The notes under the pieces: model-generated
Told to the model about the DNA's origin: nothing
Databases searched by the model: none
The model's input: only the letters and a program-made list of their open reading frames with translations
Program-made: the position numbers and the translations under genes
Assembly: GCF_001592365.1 (NCBI RefSeq)
Contig: NZ_BCWU01000010.1
Location: forward strand, 62,001-126,000
DNA length: 64,000 bases
Origin: Gordonia hydrophobica NBRC 16057
Lineage (GTDB): Bacteria; Actinomycetota; Actinomycetes; Mycobacteriales; Mycobacteriaceae
Direction of reading: 5' to 3'
Shown: positions 50,904 through 59,780 of the stretch, in pieces
How the letters are laid out: each line of letters starts with the position of its first letter
How positions within the stretch are numbered: position 1 is the first letter of the stretch

Positions 50904-51763
50904 TCGTCGACAATCTGGCCGACATCCTGGATCCTGAACCGTTGGGAGGCAATGTCTTCCGCGCCAGATCACGACCGACGCTGCCTGGGGGCGTCTTCGG
51001 TGGACAGATGCTCGGGCAGGCAGTGGTCAGCGCCGGGCGTACCGTTTCCGCGGAGCAGCTTCCACATTCGTTGCATGCGTACTTCGAACGTCCCGGTGAC
51101 TGGGCCCGTCCGATCGACTACACGGTGCATATCGAGCGCGACGGCCGGTCGAGCGCGCGTCGCCGTGTGGTGGCAACGCAGGGCGAGGATCGCGTACTCA
51201 CTGCAGAGATGTCTTTTCACGCGGCGCGCGATGGTGCGCTCGAGAAAGTGCGTCCGCCTTTCGAGGCCGCGCAGGCTTCCTGGGACGGCCGTGCGTCGGA
51301 TGCGGACATGGTGGAGACGATCGAAGCCTGGCTGCGCAAGCTCGGCCAGATGTTGCGACTCGAGGTCCGCTTCTTCGATGAGCCGATGCGCGCGCGCACG
51401 TTGCGGACCGGCTCTGCTCCTGGCGAGCAGCGATTCCTGGTAAGGCCTCTGGATCGGCTCCCGGACGACGCTCTGATCTGCTGCGGCGCACTTGCGTACG
51501 TCTCCGATATGTTCCTGCTCGCAAGTTCTCTAGGACCGAAAGGGGTGGTGATGGGCGATCCTCGGGTCCGAGCTGCCAGCCTTGATCACGCGTTGTGGTT
51601 CCACACCGTCCCCGCAGCCGGAGAGTGGCTCCTGCACGAGACGACGGCCCTGTGGGGGGCGGCGGATCGGGCGCTGTGCAGTGGGCGACTCTACGACCCG
51701 GCGGGACACGTGATCGCACAGTCGACACAAGAAGGGTTGGTGCGAGTAGCGCATGACCGATAG
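50900..51763 (+). CDS. Acyl-CoA thioesterase II (TesB-like), second of two
   Basis: A 287-residue double-hotdog thioesterase, closer to the E. coli TesB pattern than the one at 47158: LPGGVFGGQMLGQAVVSAGR, LPHSLHAYFERPGDWARPID and ERDGRSSARRRVVATQ in the first half, then ASLDHALWFHTVPAAGEWLL with the active-site Asp in the second. It would release free acid and CoA, either to end the pathway or to relieve CoA trapping. It overlaps the TetR gene by 4 bases and the next gene by 11 bases. Confidence 0.88.
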   Translation: MIVDNLADILDPEPLGGNVFRARSRPTLPGGVFGGQMLGQAVVSAGRTVSAEQLPHSLHAYFERPGDWARPIDYTVHIERDGRSSARRRVVATQGEDRVLTAEMSFHAARDGALEKVRPPFEAAQASWDGRASDADMVETIEAWLRKLGQMLRLEVRFFDEPMRARTLRTGSAPGEQRFLVRPLDRLPDDALICCGALAYVSDMFLLASSLGPKGVVMGDPRVRAASLDHALWFHTVPAAGEWLLHETTALWGAADRALCSGRLYDPAGHVIAQSTQEGLVRVAHDR

Positions 51764-52664
51764 CAGCAGCCCGGCCCTACGGTTCGGTCTCTTCATGCCA
51801 CAGATCGGTTGCTCCGCAACGGAGATGATCGCCGCCGCCCGAAATGCGGAAAAGGCCGGTTTCGATTCCCTGTGGATCATGGATCATCTGTACGCACCCG
51901 GCGCGCCGCAGTTCGACACTCTGGAAAGCTGGACGTTGCTGTCCGCGATAGCGGCATCGACCTCGTCGATCCGCCTCGGGCATCTGGTGGGATGTAATCC
52001 TTTCCGTCATCCGTCGCTGCTCGCCAAGATGGCCGCCACCGTAGATCAGCTATCCGGGGGCCGTCTGGACCTCGGGCTGGGATGGGGATCGGTGGAAGAG
52101 GAGTTCGGGATCTTCGGGTTCGAGGTCGGAACCCGGAGAGAACGCGCCGAGCAACTCGGTGAGACGATCGAGATCCTCCGGAAGATGTTCACTGGAGAGC
52201 CGTTCGATTACACCGGTACGCACTTTCGACTCTCCGGTGCCTACGGCCGGCCGACACCGGTTCGAGGGACGATTCCGATTCACATCGGTGGTGCCGGCAA
52301 ACAACTGACGATGCCGCTCGTCGCGGAACATGCGCAATGGTGGAACTGTGTCGCCTCGGCGCGATCACGATTCGACGAGCTCGCTCCGCTGCGTGGAGCA
52401 GCCAGGATCTCGGTGCAGTATCCGGTGGGGGTGGTCGTTGATGAATCCTCTCGTTCAAAGGTGGCTGAACGAACGGCCCGACGGATGCCCGAATCGGGCT
52501 GGGGTGAGCCACTGATCGGCACACTGGACGAGCTGGCGGAGAAGTTCGAGTCGGAGGCCGAGCGAGGGGTGGAGCTCGCGATAGTACGGTTCCACGACCG
52601 CGCCGATCCCGACACGCTTGACAGGTTCGGGCGTGAGGTCATCGCTCCACTGAGCGGCGGATGA
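51753..52664 (+). CDS. LLM-class (probably F420-dependent) oxidoreductase
   Basis: A 303-residue luciferase-like barrel. RFGLFMPQIGCSATEMIAAA opens the first strand, FDSLWIMDHLYAPGAPQFDT is the diagnostic loop, and SGGRLDLGLGWGSVEEEFGIFG the phosphate-binding part; the residues around GLGWGS are those found in F420-dependent members. It begins 11 bases inside the previous gene. It may reduce a C=C bond or oxidise an intermediate. It has only remote similarity to the LLM protein at 13815 and belongs to another subgroup. Confidence 0.82.
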   Translation: MTDSSSPALRFGLFMPQIGCSATEMIAAARNAEKAGFDSLWIMDHLYAPGAPQFDTLESWTLLSAIAASTSSIRLGHLVGCNPFRHPSLLAKMAATVDQLSGGRLDLGLGWGSVEEEFGIFGFEVGTRRERAEQLGETIEILRKMFTGEPFDYTGTHFRLSGAYGRPTPVRGTIPIHIGGAGKQLTMPLVAEHAQWWNCVASARSRFDELAPLRGAARISVQYPVGVVVDESSRSKVAERTARRMPESGWGEPLIGTLDELAEKFESEAERGVELAIVRFHDRADPDTLDRFGREVIAPLSGG

Positions 52665-52855
52665 CCGCACCGGCCCGTCGCTGCCGGGAAGCAGGAGCTC
52701 CGCCACTCTCCGCGCGTCGAGGCGCGGGGAGCGTACCCGTGTCCAGCGGCGCGGGGTAGCGTAGTGGGCAAAGACTCAGCCTCCACCGGCTCTTGCGCTC
52801 GTGGGCTGCACGAGAGACCGTTCGAGTAGTTTTCAGTATCGATGGAAGGTGACCT

Positions 52856-52954
52856 GTGATCTCACTGTCATCAAGCGAACAGGCAGCCGCCTGCACCGTT
52901 GCCCGGTCCTTCAACGAGCAGGTCGGTTCGCTGACGTGCGACATGGACATCTAG
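52856..52954 (+). CDS. Possible 32-residue peptide before the CaiB-like gene
   Basis: A GTG at 52856 with GGAAGGTG 5 bases upstream opens a 32-codon frame reading ISLSSSEQAAACTVARSF and ending in LTCDMDI, 8 bases before the start of the CoA transferase gene. The strong ribosome site and the close coupling are in its favour; its length and lack of any recognised pattern are against. It could be a leader peptide or the residue of a longer gene. The rest of the 298-base gap 52665-52962 holds no other gene. Confidence 0.3.
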   Translation: MISLSSSEQAAACTVARSFNEQVGSLTCDMDI

Positions 52955-52962
52955 GGGATTCC

Positions 52963-54195
52963 GTGGATTTCCCCAAGCTTCCGCTCGCCGGTGTGACCGT
53001 GCTGTCGCTGGAACACGCGGTGGCCGCTCCCTTTGCCACGCGCCAGTTGGCAGACCTCGGGGCGCGGGTCATCAAGGTCGAGAGAACCGGATCAGGCGAC
53101 TTCGCGCGGCAGTACGACGAGACGGTCAACGGTCAGGCGAGCTACTTCGTCTGGTTGAACCGCTCCAAGGAGTCGGTCTCGATCGACGTCAAGAGCGAGG
53201 ATGGGAGGGAGTTGCTGCGCCGCCTCGCCAGCAGTGCCGACGTCGTGGTGCAGAACCTCGGGCCTGGCGCTGCCAAACGACTCGGACTGGGCAGTGACGA
53301 GCTCCGGGCGCAAGACCCGCGCAAGATCGTTCTGTCGATCACGGGCTGGGGGAGCACCGGTCCGTGGGCAGACCGCAAGGCATACGACCTGCTGGTGCAG
53401 TGCGAAACCGGACTCGTTTCTCTCACGGGTACTGCGGACGACGTCGCGAAGGTGGGTATCTCGGTGGCCGACATCGCCGCTGGGATGTACGGCTTCTCCG
53501 GTGTTCTGGCCGCGCTCTACCAGCGTGCAGTGACGGGCGAAGGAGCCGCTCTCGAGGTCTCACTGTTCGAAGCTCTGGCCGAATGGCTGGGCCAGCCAGC
53601 ACATTTCACGGCGGGTACAGGTGCACAGCCGGGACGTTTCGGCGCCCAGCACGCGACCATAGCGCCGTACGGCCCGTACAGTGCGGCCGACGGGCACGTG
53701 GTTCTCCTGGCTGTTCAGAACGAACCGGAATGGAAGCGGTTGTGTGAGATCGTCTTCGAGGATCCAGATCTGGCCGTTGACTCCCGGTTCGTGTCGAACA
53801 CTTTGCGGGTCCAGAACCGTCTGCCGCTCAACGAGCGGGTCGCACAGCACTTCGCCGCGTTGACGACCGATGAACTGACCGAGCGACTCACGTCGGCGCG
53901 TATCGCATTCGCCGGCGTCAACACCGTGAGCGAGTTTCTCGACCATCCCGTCTTGGCCGAACGAGACAGGTGGCGGTCGGTCGACACCGAGGCAGGTGCC
54001 GTTCGAGCGCTGCTGCCGCCGCTTCAGTTCGGCCGAGCCGAGGCACGAATGGATGCGGTCCCGGCCCTGGGCGAACACAGTGCCGCCGTCGCAGCGGAAT
54101 TCGGCTTCGACGCTGAGGCGATCGACCGGATGCTGGGGGATGGGACGCTGTATGCCGCGGGAGACGACGGCGCCGACGGGACGACGAGCGAGTGA
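52963..54195 (+). CDS. CaiB/BaiF family CoA transferase
   Basis: A 410-residue class III transferase. LAGVTVLSLEHAVAAPFATR and LADLGARVIKVERTGSGDFA start the CoA-binding domain; VWLNRSKESVSIDVKSEDG is the classic second strand. The catalytic Asp is in AYDLLVQCETGLVSLTG, where genuine transferases have YDxxxQAxxG, unlike the racemase-type GHDLNY of the protein at 39850. It would move CoA from a product thioester (often succinyl-CoA or a pathway intermediate) to the entering acid without ATP. GTG start with AGGGGA upstream. It gives the region two ways of activating acids (this and the ligase). Confidence 0.88.
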   Translation: MDFPKLPLAGVTVLSLEHAVAAPFATRQLADLGARVIKVERTGSGDFARQYDETVNGQASYFVWLNRSKESVSIDVKSEDGRELLRRLASSADVVVQNLGPGAAKRLGLGSDELRAQDPRKIVLSITGWGSTGPWADRKAYDLLVQCETGLVSLTGTADDVAKVGISVADIAAGMYGFSGVLAALYQRAVTGEGAALEVSLFEALAEWLGQPAHFTAGTGAQPGRFGAQHATIAPYGPYSAADGHVVLLAVQNEPEWKRLCEIVFEDPDLAVDSRFVSNTLRVQNRLPLNERVAQHFAALTTDELTERLTSARIAFAGVNTVSEFLDHPVLAERDRWRSVDTEAGAVRALLPPLQFGRAEARMDAVPALGEHSAAVAAEFGFDAEAIDRMLGDGTLYAAGDDGADGTTSE

Positions 54196-54304
54196 GCTGA
54201 CCAGCTGAGTCCGGCTCGGTCCCGTCGGCGAGCCGGCTCGCCGGGGAGACATCCGACTGCATGCTGGACGCCGCCACCGACGGCTGCGGCGGCGCCCGAA
54301 TCGG

Positions 54305-55537
54305 CTACGCCAACGAGAGCGTGGTGAGTTTGTCGGGGGAGAAGGCGTCCGCCTCGAGATGCCATGGCCCGGAGTGAACTGCCGTGAGTGCCGCGGCGAG
54401 TTCGGGCCGTTGGCCGAGCATCCTCAAGATGCGCGGGCGCCGCGTAGCGCGGTCGGTCATTCCGAAGCCGCCGATCAGATCGGTGAGCGCGCTGGCGAAG
54501 CGCAGGCGAGCCATCCGCGCGTTCCGCTCCGTGGTGTACCCCGATAGCGTTTCCGGAGTCCATTCAGCGTTGTCCAGCAAGGCTTCCGACAGCACTCGCG
54601 CGTCGCGAAGGGTGATGCTGAGACCTTGCGCGGTGACCGGATTGCTCCAGCCGGCGGCATCGCCGATCAGCGCCGCCCCGGGGATGACTGGAGTCTCGGT
54701 CCACGCATCGTTCATCGGGAAGGTCGCGCAGGGCCCGATCGGTGTGGATGCGGCCAACTCATGGTGATCGGGGAAGATCGGGGTCCGGTACGACTCGAGA
54801 AAATCGGGGATGGACGCCGGCCCCTTGAGCGGTTCCGGATCGTCGACACGCCGTCCGACGTAGAGACGCAGCTTGTTGTCGGCGCGAGGGATGACGATGT
54901 ACTGGTTGCGGCCGTCGATCGCGATCGAGGTGACACGACGATCCCAGGTGCCACCGTCGTCGACGAGCATCCCGGTCAGTTTGACGCGTGCTTCGTTGGT
55001 GAACATCGAAATGCCCAGTGCGGAGCGCGTTGTCGAGAACTTGCCATCGGCTCCGACGATCAGGCGACACTCGATCGTCTGCTCCTGATCGTCGAGCTCG
55101 AAGGTCACCTGTGGAGAGTCACCCGGAACGACTGCTGATCGGCGAACTCCGCGAATGACGGTGGCACCGGCTTTGACAGCGGCGGTCGCCAGCGCTTCGC
55201 GGAGTTCAGGATGCCCGACACCGATCACCCCGGGGGAGCCCGGCACGGCCTTCGACAGATCGCTGGAGCGTTGCTGTGCCTGCTCTACAGTCAGTGTCTC
55301 GTCGTAGGGGATCATGCGAGTGATGACCGATGCGCTCTCGGCTTCCAACACCGAATCGGCGACGCCGAGTTCGACGGCTTCGACGAAGCCCCACGGCACC
55401 ATGGCTTCCCCCCGCACCATGTCCCGATAGGTGGGCTCCCGTTCGAGAACGGTGACGGCGAGACCGGCTGTCGCCAATCGCGCGGCCAGAGCGCACCCTC
55501 CGATGCCGCCGCCGATGATTACGACGTCCGCTTTCAT
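54305..55537 (-). CDS. FAD-dependent aromatic-type monooxygenase/oxidoreductase
   Basis: A 410-residue group A flavoprotein. The FAD motif is DVVIIGGGIGGCALAARLA (4-22), ADGKFSTTRSALG is the DG-type NAD(P)H/FAD contact, and GAALIGDAAGWSNPVTAQGLS (about 290-310) the GD motif that binds the ribityl phosphate. Such proteins hydroxylate phenolic rings or oxidise other substrates using NAD(P)H and O2. There is no paired hydroxylase-specific domain, so it could also be a geranylgeranyl-reductase-like enzyme. It is divergent from a TetR gene with an 87-base gap; that regulator may control it. Confidence 0.82.
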   Translation of the reverse strand: MKADVVIIGGGIGGCALAARLATAGLAVTVLEREPTYRDMVRGEAMVPWGFVEAVELGVADSVLEAESASVITRMIPYDETLTVEQAQQRSSDLSKAVPGSPGVIGVGHPELREALATAAVKAGATVIRGVRRSAVVPGDSPQVTFELDDQEQTIECRLIVGADGKFSTTRSALGISMFTNEARVKLTGMLVDDGGTWDRRVTSIAIDGRNQYIVIPRADNKLRLYVGRRVDDPEPLKGPASIPDFLESYRTPIFPDHHELAASTPIGPCATFPMNDAWTETPVIPGAALIGDAAGWSNPVTAQGLSITLRDARVLSEALLDNAEWTPETLSGYTTERNARMARLRFASALTDLIGGFGMTDRATRRPRILRMLGQRPELAAALTAVHSGPWHLEADAFSPDKLTTLSLA

Positions 55538-55624
55538 CCAGGTCTCCTAAGGTTATTTACACACTGTCAATGGAACTCATTTACTATGACATAATCACGG
55601 AGCGCGAGCGAAAGGTTGGTCGAA

Positions 55625-56260
55625 GTGGTGCGCAATCGCGGAGGGACCCAGCCGTCGCCGATCTCACAGGCCGATGTCCTCGAGGCGGCACTGCGGGTGG
55701 TGGAGCGTTCGTCGCTGGAGGACCTGACTGTCCGCGCGGTCGCGAACGAATGCGGTGTCACCGCCCCGGCCATCCACTACCACCTGCGTGGAAAGCCCGC
55801 CCTCGCCGACCGGGTGGTAGAGGCTGTGGCCGACAGGATCCGGATCGTGATCGATCCCGACGACTCGTGGGAGGACCAGTACATCGGTCTCGTCAGGGCG
55901 ATGGACCGCGACTTTCTTCGGTACCCGGGCACCGGAATGCGGGCTCTCGCCGCCGATGGCCCGTCGGCCGCGGCGGCACGGCTGACGACCACGGCGCTGG
56001 GGATCCTGCGCCGTGGCGGGTTCGACGAGTCGGAAGCCCGGGAGATCTTCACCGCGACCTACCTCATGTTCGTCGGATGGCTGGCGACGCGCGGGCGGTC
56101 GCAGAGTGGGATGACGCACCCGGCACTCGCCGCAGCCGGAGGTGAGACCACGGGGAACGACGGCGTCGACGCACTCGAATCTGCGCTGCGACGACTGTTC
56201 GCCGGGACCAGAGATGGCAACAACAAGGAAAGAGGAAGAGATGAACACCGAGAACACTGA
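55625..56260 (+). CDS. TetR-family regulator
   Basis: A 211-residue TetR protein. ISQADVLEAALRVVERSSLE leads to the HTH LTVRAVANECGVTAPAIHYH, which is followed by LRGKPALADRVVEAVADR. The C-terminal domain has a long helix ending with TATYLMFVGWLATRG. The start is uncertain: a TTG at 55616 and GTGs at 55625 and 55628 all occur behind GAAAGG; 55625 is listed. The last 20 residues overlap the SnoaL-like gene. Divergence from the FAD monooxygenase gene makes that promoter the first candidate target. Confidence 0.82.
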   Translation: MVRNRGGTQPSPISQADVLEAALRVVERSSLEDLTVRAVANECGVTAPAIHYHLRGKPALADRVVEAVADRIRIVIDPDDSWEDQYIGLVRAMDRDFLRYPGTGMRALAADGPSAAAARLTTTALGILRRGGFDESEAREIFTATYLMFVGWLATRGRSQSGMTHPALAAAGGETTGNDGVDALESALRRLFAGTRDGNNKERGRDEHREH

Positions 56261-56588
56261 CTGGATGACGAAGTACTACGCAGCGTGGGACGCGGCGGAC
56301 GTGGATGCGATCACTGATTGGTTTGCCGACGACGTGGTCGTGGAAGACGTTCCGTCAGGGCACGTTGCGCGAGGTAAGGCGGAGGCGCGGGCCTTCGTCG
56401 AGGGAGCCATCAAGCTGGTGCCCGATGCGACCTATGAGGTCGTGAGCGGTCTGGTCGCCGGGGAGTACTTCGCCGTCGAGTGGGTCATGCATCCGGCAGG
56501 GCTGCGTGGGTCCTCGGTCGGCACGCTGCGCGACGGCAAGGTTGCGACGAACCGCGACTACTGGAACGCGGCTCCGGCGAAAGAATGA
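56241..56588 (+). CDS. SnoaL-like (NTF2-fold) small protein
   Basis: A 115-residue NTF2-like protein: WMTKYYAAWDAADVDAITDW, DDVVVEDVPSGHVARGKAEA, and SSVGTLRDGKVATNRDYWN. The pattern of a helical cone opening onto a curved sheet is clear, and Asp/Glu residues in the pocket region (WFADDVVVEDVPSG) could act as acid-base. Members include isomerases of the ketosteroid-isomerase type, but the catalytic Tyr/Asp pair is not obvious. GAGGAAGAG immediately precedes the ATG. Its start is inside the TetR gene, so the two are co-translated. Confidence 0.75.
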   Translation: MNTENTDWMTKYYAAWDAADVDAITDWFADDVVVEDVPSGHVARGKAEARAFVEGAIKLVPDATYEVVSGLVAGEYFAVEWVMHPAGLRGSSVGTLRDGKVATNRDYWNAAPAKE

Positions 56589-57014
56589 CCCACGCCCGAC
56601 CTCGAGTGCCTGGCTTGAGGGCGAGGATGATCGCCGCGGCGTCGGGTGATCAGGGCGCCGGAATCGTCGAGTGACGAGGTCCTGACCTCCCGGCGGTCGC
56701 GGTGGCGATGACCGAGGCGCCGCGCGAGGCCTCACTGTGTGCAGCGTCTTCACCTCCCAGCCAGCGCCGGGAGAAGAACGCCCTGGCGCACAGTCCGCGA
56801 CGCTGTGACCGGCCCGTGCCGTCACGGCGGATCCTGAGTCGGACTCAGGAGGTCCGTCTCATGACTGACACCGTGTAATCGTCGGCGGCGCGCCGCTTCC
56901 GTGCCGGTGCAGTGTGTGATCTGTAGCAGTACTGAGAAACAAGGTGACCTAGGTCGCAGCATGATCTAACATCAGCGTCATCTTTTGAAATCTCCGATAA
57001 GGAATCCCCTCACA
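56589..57014. other. Gene-free stretch with transporter promoter region
   Basis: I see no coding sequence in these 426 bases. Two symmetric elements are present: CCTGAGTC-G-GACTCAGG (56833-56849), a perfect 8-base hairpin that might end transcription of the SnoaL-like gene, and GACCTAGGTC (56946-56955), a perfect palindrome near the transporter promoter. AAGGA at 56999-57003 serves as the ribosome site of the gene at 57015. Confidence 0.6.
56944..56957. promoter_or_regulatory. Candidate operator before the Liv-type transporter operon
   Basis: GTGACCTAGGTCGC contains the 10-base perfect palindrome GACCTAGGTC and lies 58 bases before the permease-ATPase start. Eleven of its 14 bases match the element before the AMP-ligase operon at 37949. 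A regulator of either operon (a TetR protein encoded at 50337 or 55625) may recognise both. Confidence 0.4.
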
Positions 57015-59780
57015 ATGCAGCACCTGGTGTTCTTGCTCCTAGGCCTAGGGAACGGCGCGGTCTTCGGCGCGCTTGCCCTGGCCATCGTCCTGACGTATCG
57101 AAGCTCGGGCGTGGTCAACTTCGCGACGGGAGCCATAGCGCTCTACACCGCGTACACGTATGCGTACCTGCGGGAGGGTGAGCTCCTCATTCTCATCCCG
57201 GGTCTACCCGACTCGATCGACCTCGGCGGGCCGATGGGGATGTGGCCTGCCATACTGATCTCTCTCGTCATCGCCGCTGTCCTCGGTCTGATCCTGTACC
57301 TGTTGATCTTCCGGCCACTGCGAACATCGCCTCTGGTCGCACGTGCGGTCGCCGCCCTGGGTGTTTCGCTGCTGGTCGCGGGACTGGTGGCGGAGAAGCT
57401 CGGCACCGACCCCGTGTCGGTTGACCCGATCTTCCCGACCGACATCTGGCAGTCGGGGGACCTGCAACTGTCCGCTGACCGCTTCTATTTCGCGCTGACG
57501 ATCGTGCTGCTGGCGATCGCACTGGCGGTGGTCTTCCGCTTCACGAAGTTCGGGCTCGCGACGCGTGCGTCGGCCGAGAGCGAGCGTGGTGCCTACGTCA
57601 GCGGCATCTCGCCCGATCGGATTGCCGCCTACAACTGGATGCTCAGTTCCGCTGTTGCAGGTCTTGCGGGCATTCTGATCGCACCCATCGTTCCGCTGGT
57701 GCCGGTCGCGTACACACTCTTCATCATCCCAGCGCTCGCTGCCGCGATCCTCGCCCGCTTCGATATGGTGATAGTCGCGGTGTTCGCCGGCGTGGCCATC
57801 GGCATGCTCCAGTCGGAAGCACAGAATCTGGCAGCAACGTACGACTGGCTGCCGTCCTCGGGTCTGCCTGAGCTGGTGCCGCTGATCCTGATCCTCGTGG
57901 TGCTGCTGATCCGTGCCAAGCCTTTGCCGTCCCGTGGTGAGACCATCCTGCAGACCCTGGGTAGGGCACCGAGGCCGCACCACGTGGCACCCACTGCAGT
58001 CGTCATGACGATCGTTGGGGTCCTGGCATTGGTATTTCTTGACGACCGCATGCGCAGTGGACTGATCATCAGCCTCATCATGGCCATCATCGCGCTGTCG
58101 TCGGTTGTCGTGACCGGCTTCGCCGGTCAGGTCTCTCTTGCTCAGCTGACGATCGCCGGTGTTGCGGCCTTCCTGCTCGGTCCGATCGCGAACAATCTTC
58201 ACCTACCGTTCCCGATCGCCCCCATTGTGGCCGCGTTGTGTGCGGCTGTGATCGGTGTCCTGATCGGGTTGCCCGCCTTGCGGATTCGCGGACTCACCGT
58301 CGCGGTGGTGACGCTGACGATGGCATACGTTCTCGAAGCGGTCTGGTTCCGCAATATCGATGTGGTCGGAGGGGAAGGTATCAAGGCGCCGAAACCCAGC
58401 CTGTTCGGTTGGGATCTGAGCATCGGACAGGGTCTGGACTACCCGCGAGTGACATTCGGCATCCTGGTGCTGCTGGTCCTCGTCGCGGTCGCCGTGTTCG
58501 TCGCTTACCTTCGGCGCAGTGGACTCGGAACCGAGATGCTGGCCGTACGTGCGAACGAACGATCCGCTGCGGCAGCCGGTGTCAGTGTGGTCCGGGTGAA
58601 GATCTTCGCTTTTGGGATCGGTGCGTTCATCGCCGGTCTCGGTGGATCCCTGCTGGCGTACCAGCAACAGACGGTGACCTTCGACTACTACGCAGCGATG
58701 GCCGGTGTCGCCCTGTTCGCCACCGTGTACCTGGCGGGTATCACCTCGGTCTCCGGTGGCGTCCTTGCCGGCCTGCTGGCCGCCAACGGGCTGGTCTTCA
58801 TCTTCGTCGATGAGATGTGGTCGGCGAGTGGCTGGTACGTCGTCGTCTCCAGTGTGTTGCTGATCTTCACCGTCATCCTCAATCCCGAGGGCATCGTCGG
58901 ACCGGCCCATACCGTGTTGTCGGCCCGCCGCGCTGCAGCGTTGAAGGCGAAGAGCGACTCGGCGCCGGATCTGGACGTGAGCCGCGAAGCCCCGGCTGAG
59001 AAGGTGTCGAGGGGACCGAAGGTGTTCGACAGTTCGGCGCAGCCTGAGCTCACCCTGACCGATGTCTCGGTCAGGTACGGCGGCGCGGTGGCACTGAAAG
59101 ATGTGTCGCTGCAGATCCCCAAGGGCGCTTTGGTCGGCCTCATCGGGCCGAACGGGGCGGGCAAGACGACGTTGATGGACGCGATCACCGGGTTTGTCGA
59201 CTACACCGGCGACGTGGCCTTGTCCGGTACGTCGATGGGTGGCCTCGCGCCGTACAGCCGTGTCCGGGCCGGTCTCGGGCGTACTTTCCAAGCCATCGAG
59301 CTCTACGATGACCTCAGTGTGACGGAGAACGTCAAAGTCGGGCGCACTGCGGCGGTCCGACGTCCGAAGTCAAAGGCCGAGCACAGTGACCTCGGGCACC
59401 TGTCCCAGGTCTTCGACCTACTCGATATCGCCGACATCGCGGAGCGTCCGGCAGGAGAACTGTCACAGGGGCAGCGCCAGCTGGTATCGATCGCGCGTGC
59501 GCTGGCCGGTTCGCCGAATCTGCTCCTCCTCGACGAGCCGGCAGGAGGCCTCGATAGTACCGAGAGTCGCTGGCTGGGAGAACGGCTGCTCAAGGTTCGG
59601 GACAGTGGGACCACCATCGTCATGGTCGATCACGATATGGATCTGGTACTGAGCGTTTGCGACCGGGTCCACGTGCTGAACTTCGGTGAACTCATCGCAT
59701 CCGGCACTCCAGCGGAGATCCGGTCCAACCGCACCGTAGCCACCGCATACCTAGGAAGAGAGGCTCAGACCAATGGCTGA
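57015..59780 (+). CDS. Fused LivH-LivM-LivG: two permeases and an ATPase in one polypeptide
   Basis: A 921-residue protein that combines three subunits normally made separately. Residues 1 to about 310 are a LivH-type permease (FGALALAIVLTYRSSGVVNF, TKFGLATRASAESERGAYVS), about 330-640 a LivM-type permease (GFAGQVSLAQLTIAGVAAF, RSGLGTEMLAVRANERSAAA), and about 670-921 a LivG-type ATPase with Walker A GPNGAGKTT (about 711-719), signature LSQGQRQ (about 816), Walker B LLLLDEPAGGLD and H-loop MVDHDMDL. Two-way LivM-LivG fusions are known; a three-way fusion is unusual. With LivF (next gene) and a binding protein (probably that at 45589) it would import an organic substrate. Confidence 0.9.
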   Translation: MQHLVFLLLGLGNGAVFGALALAIVLTYRSSGVVNFATGAIALYTAYTYAYLREGELLILIPGLPDSIDLGGPMGMWPAILISLVIAAVLGLILYLLIFRPLRTSPLVARAVAALGVSLLVAGLVAEKLGTDPVSVDPIFPTDIWQSGDLQLSADRFYFALTIVLLAIALAVVFRFTKFGLATRASAESERGAYVSGISPDRIAAYNWMLSSAVAGLAGILIAPIVPLVPVAYTLFIIPALAAAILARFDMVIVAVFAGVAIGMLQSEAQNLAATYDWLPSSGLPELVPLILILVVLLIRAKPLPSRGETILQTLGRAPRPHHVAPTAVVMTIVGVLALVFLDDRMRSGLIISLIMAIIALSSVVVTGFAGQVSLAQLTIAGVAAFLLGPIANNLHLPFPIAPIVAALCAAVIGVLIGLPALRIRGLTVAVVTLTMAYVLEAVWFRNIDVVGGEGIKAPKPSLFGWDLSIGQGLDYPRVTFGILVLLVLVAVAVFVAYLRRSGLGTEMLAVRANERSAAAAGVSVVRVKIFAFGIGAFIAGLGGSLLAYQQQTVTFDYYAAMAGVALFATVYLAGITSVSGGVLAGLLAANGLVFIFVDEMWSASGWYVVVSSVLLIFTVILNPEGIVGPAHTVLSARRAAALKAKSDSAPDLDVSREAPAEKVSRGPKVFDSSAQPELTLTDVSVRYGGAVALKDVSLQIPKGALVGLIGPNGAGKTTLMDAITGFVDYTGDVALSGTSMGGLAPYSRVRAGLGRTFQAIELYDDLSVTENVKVGRTAAVRRPKSKAEHSDLGHLSQVFDLLDIADIAERPAGELSQGQRQLVSIARALAGSPNLLLLDEPAGGLDSTESRWLGERLLKVRDSGTTIVMVDHDMDLVLSVCDRVHVLNFGELIASGTPAEIRSNRTVATAYLGREAQTNG

